Below, piece by piece: positions 58,507 through 64,000 of a DNA stretch of 64,000 nt. A model generated the notes under the pieces. The model was not told the DNA's origin, did not search any database, and was given only the letters and a program-made list of their open reading frames with translations. Numbering within the stretch: position 1 is the first letter of the stretch; every line of letters starts with the position of its first letter. A program made the translations under genes and the position numbers. Source of the stretch: Streptomyces rubrogriseus (GTDB taxonomy: Bacteria; Actinomycetota; Actinomycetes; Streptomycetales; Streptomycetaceae); contig NZ_CP116256.1 in NCBI RefSeq assembly GCF_027947575.1, forward strand, positions 1,550,001 to 1,614,000. Reading direction: 5' to 3'.

Positions 58507-59763
58507 ATGAGCCGACCGGAAGGACACACGCTGCGCCGCCGGCTCGCCGGGGTCGTCTTCGTGCTGGTGCCCGCCCTGCTGATCTGGCTGGCCGTCGCCG
58601 TCTACGACAAGAAGTTCACCGACTCCGACCCGGTGGTCGTCGAGACCGGCAGCGCCGGCAACCAGATGCACCCCGGCGCCGAGGTGAAGCTGCGCGGCGT
58701 GGTCGTCGGCGAGGTCCGCGCCATCGACGCCACCGGCGACGGCGCCCGGCTCACCCTCGCCATGAAGCCCGGCACGCTGGACGACGTACCCTCCGACGTC
58801 CGCGCGCAGATGCTGCCCACCACCCTGTTCGGCGAGCGGTTCGTCGCCCTCGTACCGCCCGCGAACCCCTCGCCCGAGCCCCTGGCGGCCGGGGCCGTGG
58901 TCCCCCAGGACCGGTCGGCCAACGCCATCGAGCTCCAGCAGGTGCTCGACGACGTCCTGCCGATGCTCACCGCCGTCCAGCCGCAGAAGCTCTCCGCCAC
59001 CCTGTCCGCCGTCTCGCAGGCCCTCGAAGGCCGTGGGGAGCGGCTCGGCGACACGCTCACCCTGCTGGACGAGCACCTGGCGGAGTTCAACCCCAACCTG
59101 CCCGCCCTCAACCGTGACCTCAAGGAACTCGTGAAGGTCAGCCATGTCTACGCGGACGCCGCGCCCGACATCATCACGGCGCTCACCGACTTCACCACCA
59201 CCAGCGGCACCCTCGCCGAGCAGGAGGCGGAACTCGCCGCCACCCTCGGCGCCACGACCCGGACGGCCGAGGACGTGACGGCCTTCCTGCACAAGAACAA
59301 GGACAACATCATCCGGCTCGGCGACACCAGCCGCCCCACCCTGGAACTGCTCGCCGAGTACTCCCCGGCCTTCCCCTGCACCCTGCGCACCCTCGCCGAG
59401 TTCGTGCCGGCCATGGACAAGGCGCTCGGCAAGGGCACCGACCGCCCCGGCATCCACGTGGACGTCACCAGCGTCGCCTCGCGCGGGGCCTACCGACCCG
59501 GCCGCGACACCCCGGTGTACGACTCCGGCGGCGGGCCCCGCTGCCCCTCGGTGCCCTACCTCGGCGCCCTGCCCAGGCCCACCGCCCGGACCGCGGCCCC
59601 CGCGGCCGAGCAGGACCTCGGGCCCGCCAACTCCCCGCAGGAGAACGACCTCGTCAACGAACTCCTGGCCCCCGCCGCCGGGAAGAGCCCCGACGACCTG
59701 CCCGACTGGAGCAGCCTGCTCGTCGGCCCCGTCTACCGCGGTACGGAGGTGACCCTCGGATGA
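58507..59763 (+). CDS. mceA: Mce protein A
   Basis: The 418-residue protein has an N-terminal helix 'LAGVVFVLVPALLIWLAVAV' followed by the MCE beta-barrel ('GNQMHPGAEVKLRGVVVGEV', residues about 45-125) and a long helical domain. MCE proteins form a hexameric needle that carries lipids through the envelope. The Gly-rich 'GAEVKLRGVVVGEVR' is the MCE signature. The stop overlaps the next gene (ATGA). First of at least five Mce genes. Confidence 0.9.
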   Translation: MSRPEGHTLRRRLAGVVFVLVPALLIWLAVAVYDKKFTDSDPVVVETGSAGNQMHPGAEVKLRGVVVGEVRAIDATGDGARLTLAMKPGTLDDVPSDVRAQMLPTTLFGERFVALVPPANPSPEPLAAGAVVPQDRSANAIELQQVLDDVLPMLTAVQPQKLSATLSAVSQALEGRGERLGDTLTLLDEHLAEFNPNLPALNRDLKELVKVSHVYADAAPDIITALTDFTTTSGTLAEQEAELAATLGATTRTAEDVTAFLHKNKDNIIRLGDTSRPTLELLAEYSPAFPCTLRTLAEFVPAMDKALGKGTDRPGIHVDVTSVASRGAYRPGRDTPVYDSGGGPRCPSVPYLGALPRPTARTAAPAAEQDLGPANSPQENDLVNELLAPAAGKSPDDLPDWSSLLVGPVYRGTEVTLG

Positions 59764-60824
59764 CCGGCGCCGACCACGCGCACACCCGGCGCCGTCCGCT
59801 GACCGGACCGCTGGTCAAGTCCCTCGTCTTCGTGGTGGTCACCGCCCTCGCCACGACCGTGCTCGGCCTCAGCGTCGCCGGCACCAGTGTCGACTCCGGC
59901 ACCGGCACCAGCACCTACAAGGCCCTGTTCACCGACGTCACCGGGCTCGTCGACGGCGACAGCGTGCGGATCTCCGGCGTGACGGTCGGCGAGGTGACCG
60001 ACGTACGCGTCGTCCACCGGCGCACCGCCCAGGTCACCTTCACGGTCCGCGACGACCGCACGCTGCCCCGCTCCACCACCGCCGCCGTGAAGTACCTCAA
60101 CATGGTCGGCCAGCGCTACGTCTCCCTCGGCCGCGGCAGCGGCGACCTCACCGGCACCCTCCCGGACGGCGGCACCGTCCCGCTGGACCGCACCACGCCC
60201 GCGCTCGACCTGACCCTGCTCTTCAACGGCTTCAAGCCGCTCTTCGAGGGCCTCTCCCCGAAGGACGTCAACGAACTCGCCGGATCGATCGTGCAGGTGC
60301 TCCAGGGCGAGGGCGCCACCGTCGACAGCCTGATCCGCCACGTCGGCTCGCTCGGCACGACCGTCGCCGCCAAGGACAAGGTCATCGGCGAGGTCGTCGA
60401 GAACCTCACCACCGTCCTGGACACCCTCAACGACCGCGAGGACGGCTTCGACGACCTCGTGGTCACCCTCCAGAAGCTCGTCACCGGCTTCAACCAGGAC
60501 CGCAAACCCCTCGGCGAGGCCGTCGCCGCCATGGGCGACCTGACCACCGTCACCGCGGGCCTCCTCGAGGACGGACGCGCCCCCCTCAAGCAGGACATCC
60601 GCGAACTGGGCCGGCTCTCGGACAACCTCGGCGAGCACACCCCGCAGATCGAGGACTTCCTGGAGAAGAGCCCCGCCAAGATGACCGCGCTGGCCCGCCT
60701 GTCCTCCTACGGCTCGTGGTTCAACCTCTACCTCTGCGAGGCGCGCGTGAGCGGAGTCAGCACCTCCGACGGCTCCAAGCCGCCGACCGGCATCGCGATC
60801 ACCGAATCGAGGTGCCGCGGATGA
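59760..60824 (+). CDS. mceB: Mce protein B
   Basis: A 354-residue protein: helix 'LVKSLVFVVVTALATTVLGL' and MCE domain with 'GLVDGDSVRISGVTVGEVTD' (about residues 60-80), then a helical needle domain ending 'CEARVSG', with paired Cys near the end that MceB-type proteins often have. It overlaps neighbours at both ends by ATGA. Secreted or membrane-anchored part of the hexamer. Confidence 0.9.
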   Translation: MTGADHAHTRRRPLTGPLVKSLVFVVVTALATTVLGLSVAGTSVDSGTGTSTYKALFTDVTGLVDGDSVRISGVTVGEVTDVRVVHRRTAQVTFTVRDDRTLPRSTTAAVKYLNMVGQRYVSLGRGSGDLTGTLPDGGTVPLDRTTPALDLTLLFNGFKPLFEGLSPKDVNELAGSIVQVLQGEGATVDSLIRHVGSLGTTVAAKDKVIGEVVENLTTVLDTLNDREDGFDDLVVTLQKLVTGFNQDRKPLGEAVAAMGDLTTVTAGLLEDGRAPLKQDIRELGRLSDNLGEHTPQIEDFLEKSPAKMTALARLSSYGSWFNLYLCEARVSGVSTSDGSKPPTGIAITESRCRG

Positions 60825-61864
60825 AGCGCCCCCGCATCAAGCCGGTCAAGGAGCGCAACCCCGTCGCCGTCGGCGTCGCCGGACTGCTCGTCCTCACCCT
60901 GGTCGCCCTGCTCGTCTACAACGTCGACCGGCTGCCGTTCGGCGGCGGCACCACCTACAGCGCCGACTTCTCCGAGTCCGCCGGCCTCGACGAGGGCGAC
61001 GAGGTGCGCATCGCCGGCGTCAAGGTCGGCCAGGTCACCGCGGTCGCGCTCGACGGCGCCAAGGTCAAGGTCACCTTCGAGGTCGAGGACGCCTGGATCG
61101 GCGACCGGACGACAGCCGCCATCGCCATCAAGACCGTCCTCGGCGACAAGTACCTGGCGCTCGACCCGCTCGGCTCCGGCCGCCAGGACCCCGGCGCCCG
61201 CATCCCGCTCGCCCGCACCACCTCCCCCTACGACGTGACCCAGGCCTTCCAGGACCTCAGCGGCACCGTCGACGACATCGACACCGGACGGCTCGCGGAG
61301 AGCTTCGAGACCATCTCCGACACCTTCAAGGACTCCCCGCCGCACGTGCGCAAGGCGGCCACCGGCCTGTCCGACCTGTCGAAGTCGATCTCGAAGCGCG
61401 ACGCGAAGCTCTCCGAACTCCTCAAGGGCAGCGCGCGGTTCACCAAGACGCTGGAGAACAACAAGTCCAGCTTCGAGACCCTCATCGAGGACGGCGGCCC
61501 GCTGCTCGGCGAACTCCGCGACCGGCGCACCGCCATCAGCGCCCTGCTCAAGGGCAGCCAGGACCTCGGCACCGAACTCGGCGGCCTCGTCAAGGACAAC
61601 GAGAAGCAGCTCGGCCCCACCCTCAAGGCGCTCGGCCGGGTCACCAGCGTCCTGGAGAAGAACAACACCCGGCTGGGCGAGACCCTCGCCCTGGTCGGCC
61701 CGTACTACCGCCTGGTCGGCAACACCCTGGGCAACGGCCGCTGGTTCGACAGCTACCTGTGCGGCGTCGTGCCCCGCGACTACCTGCCCGAGACCTCCCA
61801 GCCCTCGACCGGATGCCTGCCGCCGAAACAGCCCGCGGCGGCCCAGGGGAGCGGTGCGCGATGA
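60821..61864 (+). CDS. mceC: Mce protein C
   Basis: The 347-residue protein starts MKRPRIKPVKERNPVAVGVA, with the helix 'GVAGLLVLTLVALLVYNVDR' and MCE core 'GLDEGDEVRIAGVKVGQVTA'. The helical domain has charged heptads ('KSISKRDAKLSELLKGSARF'). I use the ATG overlapping the previous stop; the upstream open frame is the preceding gene's shadow. Part of the same importer. Confidence 0.9.
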   Translation: MKRPRIKPVKERNPVAVGVAGLLVLTLVALLVYNVDRLPFGGGTTYSADFSESAGLDEGDEVRIAGVKVGQVTAVALDGAKVKVTFEVEDAWIGDRTTAAIAIKTVLGDKYLALDPLGSGRQDPGARIPLARTTSPYDVTQAFQDLSGTVDDIDTGRLAESFETISDTFKDSPPHVRKAATGLSDLSKSISKRDAKLSELLKGSARFTKTLENNKSSFETLIEDGGPLLGELRDRRTAISALLKGSQDLGTELGGLVKDNEKQLGPTLKALGRVTSVLEKNNTRLGETLALVGPYYRLVGNTLGNGRWFDSYLCGVVPRDYLPETSQPSTGCLPPKQPAAAQGSGAR

Positions 61865-62874
61865 CCCGACGCCGAAAGATCCTCACCGGGGTGCTCGCCC
61901 TCGTGGTGCTCGCCGCCGGCGGCCTGGCCGCGGCCCGGGCCCTCGAAGCCGGCGGCACCCGCGTCACCGCCTACTTCGACCGCGCCATCGGCGTCTACGC
62001 CGGGTCCGACCTGCGCATCCTCGGGGTGCGGGTCGGCGAGGTGGAGTCGGTGGACCCCGAGGGCACCAGGGTCCGCGTCGGCCTCCGGCTGGACGACGGG
62101 ATCAAGGTCCCCGAGGACGCGCGGGCCGTCGTCGTCGCGCCGAGCGTCGTCGCCGACCGCTACGTGCAGCTCACCCCCGCCTACCGCAAGGGCCCCGCCC
62201 TCGCCGACGGCGCCGTGCTGCCCGCCTCCCGCAACCACGTCCCCGTCGAGATCGACCAGATCTACGACTCCATCACCGAACTCGGCGACGCCCTCGGCCC
62301 GGACGGCGCCAACTCCGACGGCGCCCTGTCCGAACTGCTGAGGACCGGCGCCGACAACCTCGACGGCAACGGCGAGGCCATCGGCGACGGCGTCGAGGAG
62401 TTCGGCAAGGCCGCCAAGACCCTCGACGGCAGCAGCGGGGACCTGTTCAGGACGCTCGCCGGCCTCCAGACCTTCACCACCATGCTGAAGAACAAGGACA
62501 CCGACGTGCGCACCGCCCAGGAACGCCTGGACGAGGTCGTCGGCTTCTTCGCCGACAACAAGGACGACCTCACCGGTGCGCTGGAGGAACTCGGCAAGGC
62601 CCTCGGCCAGGTCAAGACCTTCATCGAGGACAACCGGGGCGAGCTGAAGAAGAACGTCGACCGGCTCGTCCCCATCACCCGGACCCTGGTCGAGCAACGT
62701 GCCTCGCTGGCCGAGGCGCTGGACGTGGCACCGCTGGCCGCCGACAACGTCGTGAACGCCTACAACCCCGACACCCGCACCCTCGACGGCCGCGCCAACC
62801 TCAACGAGATCAGCAGTGGCGGCCCGCTGCTGCCGCTGCCCGTGGCCGGGACGGAGAAGGGGGAGGGGCGATGA
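61861..62874 (+). CDS. mceD: Mce protein D
   Basis: A 337-residue protein with helix 'ILTGVLALVVLAAGGLAAAR' and MCE core 'GVYAGSDLRILGVRVGEVES'. The helical domain includes 'NLDGNGEAIGDGVEEFGKAA', and the end is 'GPLLPLPVAG'. ATGA overlaps at both ends. This is the fourth Mce subunit in order. Confidence 0.9.
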   Translation: MTRRRKILTGVLALVVLAAGGLAAARALEAGGTRVTAYFDRAIGVYAGSDLRILGVRVGEVESVDPEGTRVRVGLRLDDGIKVPEDARAVVVAPSVVADRYVQLTPAYRKGPALADGAVLPASRNHVPVEIDQIYDSITELGDALGPDGANSDGALSELLRTGADNLDGNGEAIGDGVEEFGKAAKTLDGSSGDLFRTLAGLQTFTTMLKNKDTDVRTAQERLDEVVGFFADNKDDLTGALEELGKALGQVKTFIEDNRGELKKNVDRLVPITRTLVEQRASLAEALDVAPLAADNVVNAYNPDTRTLDGRANLNEISSGGPLLPLPVAGTEKGEGR

Positions 62875-64000
62875 AGCGCGCGACGCTCCCCGGGGGCCGG
62901 GTGGCCGGCCTCACCGCCGGGGGACTGGCCGCCCTCGGACTCGCCCTCGCCCTGACCGTCGGCGGGGTCACCGTCGTACCGAGCGGCTTCGACGGCATCG
63001 AGGACCTGCCGCTGCCCGGCGGCGCCGACCTCGGCGACCACCCCTACACCGTCACCGCGGAACTCCAGGACGTGCTCAGCCTCGTCCCGCACTCCGCGGT
63101 ACGGGTCAACGACGTCGCCGTCGGCCGGATCACCGGCATCGAACTCGGCGAGGACGACTGGTCCGCCCGCGTCACCATGGAGATCAACGGCAAGGTGCGG
63201 CTGCCCGCCGACGCCACCGCCCGCCTCGAACAGTCCAGCCTGCTGGGCGAGAAGTACGTCCAGCTCGTCGCGCCCGCCAAGGAGACCGGAGCCGGCCGGC
63301 TGACCGACGGGAGCGTCATCCCGCTGGCCCGCACCAGCCGCAACACCGAGGTCGAGGAGGTGTTCGGCGCGCTGTCGCTGCTCCTCAACGGCGGCGGTGT
63401 CAACCAGCTCAAGACCATCACCCGGGAGCTCAACGCCGCGCTCGGCGGCCGCGAACCCGAGGTCCGCTCGATGCTGAAGCGGGTCAACACCCTGGTGGGC
63501 GACCTCGACGACCACCGCGGGGACATCACCGACGCCCTCGACGCCGTCAACCGGCTCTCCTCGACCCTCGCCACCCGCAAGGAGGACGTCGGCACCGTCC
63601 TCACCGACCTCTCGCCCGGACTGAAGACGCTGGAGAGGCAGCGCGGGTCCCTGCTGACCATGCTGCGCTCCCTCGACACGCTGTCCGGCGTCGCCGTCTC
63701 CACCATCAACGCGAGCAAGGACGACATGATCGCCGACCTCAAGGCCGTCGCGCCGACGCTGCGGGCCCTGGCCGACGCGGGCACGGACCTGCCCGACTCG
63801 CTCCAGGTGCTGCTGACGTACCCGTTCACCGACGAGGTGCTGCGCGGGGTGAAGGGCGACTACCTCAACACGTACCTGAGCATGGTCGCCGTGCCCGGGA
63901 CCGAGGTGATCCCGCCGCTGGTGGACGGGGGCACGCCCGGGCCGACCGCGTCCGCGACGGCGCAGGACGGCGGATCGGACCCGGCCGCGAAGAAGCCGGC
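62871..64000 (+). CDS. mceE: Mce protein E, truncated by the window end, without lipobox Cys
   Basis: About 376 codons are present and no stop is reached. The segment 'SGFDGIEDLPLPGGADLG' and the MCE core 'LVPHSAVRVNDVAVGRITGI' match MceE/LprK-type subunits, usually lipoproteins. Here the hydrophobic stretch 'AALGLALALTVGGVTVV' ends PSGFDG: the lipid-acceptor Cys expected just before the F-x-G-I/L-x-D-L-P-L-P-G segment is Ser. It may therefore be anchored by an uncleaved helix. A Pro/Thr/Ser/Ala-rich tail starts near residue 350. A sixth gene (mceF) should follow. Confidence 0.88.
   Translation, partial: MKRATLPGGRVAGLTAGGLAALGLALALTVGGVTVVPSGFDGIEDLPLPGGADLGDHPYTVTAELQDVLSLVPHSAVRVNDVAVGRITGIELGEDDWSARVTMEINGKVRLPADATARLEQSSLLGEKYVQLVAPAKETGAGRLTDGSVIPLARTSRNTEVEEVFGALSLLLNGGGVNQLKTITRELNAALGGREPEVRSMLKRVNTLVGDLDDHRGDITDALDAVNRLSSTLATRKEDVGTVLTDLSPGLKTLERQRGSLLTMLRSLDTLSGVAVSTINASKDDMIADLKAVAPTLRALADAGTDLPDSLQVLLTYPFTDEVLRGVKGDYLNTYLSMVAVPGTEVIPPLVDGGTPGPTASATAQDGGSDPAAKKP

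Overview
The window is high-GC actinobacterial DNA with strongly biased third codon positions, Shine-Dalgarno starts, ATGA/GTGA translational overlaps, rare TTA codons and many secreted hydrolases. It is almost certainly a Streptomyces chromosome. The protein set (MatB, an MreB-like Mbl, a large secreted subtilase, a complete-looking mce locus) and its order match what I remember of the S. coelicolor SCO2416-SCO246x region. That is recollection, not a search result.

Layout. 1-2380: the tail of an SDR dehydrogenase, an F420-type LLM oxidoreductase and an acyl-CoA dehydrogenase, which look like an acyl/lipid oxidation group. 2412-5902: a LAL-type LuxR regulator with two TTA codons and a small ABM-domain protein. 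6435-9482: a compact DUF2617 / DUF4247 lipoprotein / DUF350 / membrane aminopropyltransferase operon. 9594-11825: an MMPL exporter. 12034-22341, all on the minus strand: a tiny acidic protein, a histidine-kinase-like protein with a collapsed ATPase domain, the MreB-like Mbl, and a four-gene Trypco1 / trypsin-VMAP / MoxR ATPase / SAV_2336-pseudokinase-SARP system. The last is the most unusual system in the window.

22568-26233: a secreted subtilase, facing a 19-codon hydrophobic peptide gene across a strong terminator. 26497-31720: a malonate module (MatC, MatB and a carboxyltransferase that reads with two compensating frameshifts) with a divergent FadR-type regulator and a pair of inverted operators. 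32434-34064: an IclR regulator and SMP-30 lactonase pair. 34122-38531: an operon of a zinc metallopeptidase (ImmA/IrrE type), two tandem MAB_1171c/DUF6545-like membrane proteins and a FAD oxidoreductase. 38788-50515: an arabinan utilisation region (ABC importer, GH51 arabinofuranosidase, secreted GH43 arabinanase) whose two key promoters share a LacI-type operator. Within it lie a GH35-like protein lacking recognisable catalytic glutamates, an Rrf2 regulator, a DUF4360 protein and a membrane-anchored PstS-like receptor.

50551-55268: a PucR regulator with two TTA codons, followed by an operon of three secreted proteins. 55921-64000: an mce lipid-import operon (ATPase, two MlaE permeases and five Mce proteins, the last cut by the window edge), with translational coupling throughout.

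Three sites of apparent frameshift (about 27,145, 27,245 and 36,952) may be real lesions or base-calling errors; the sequence alone cannot decide.
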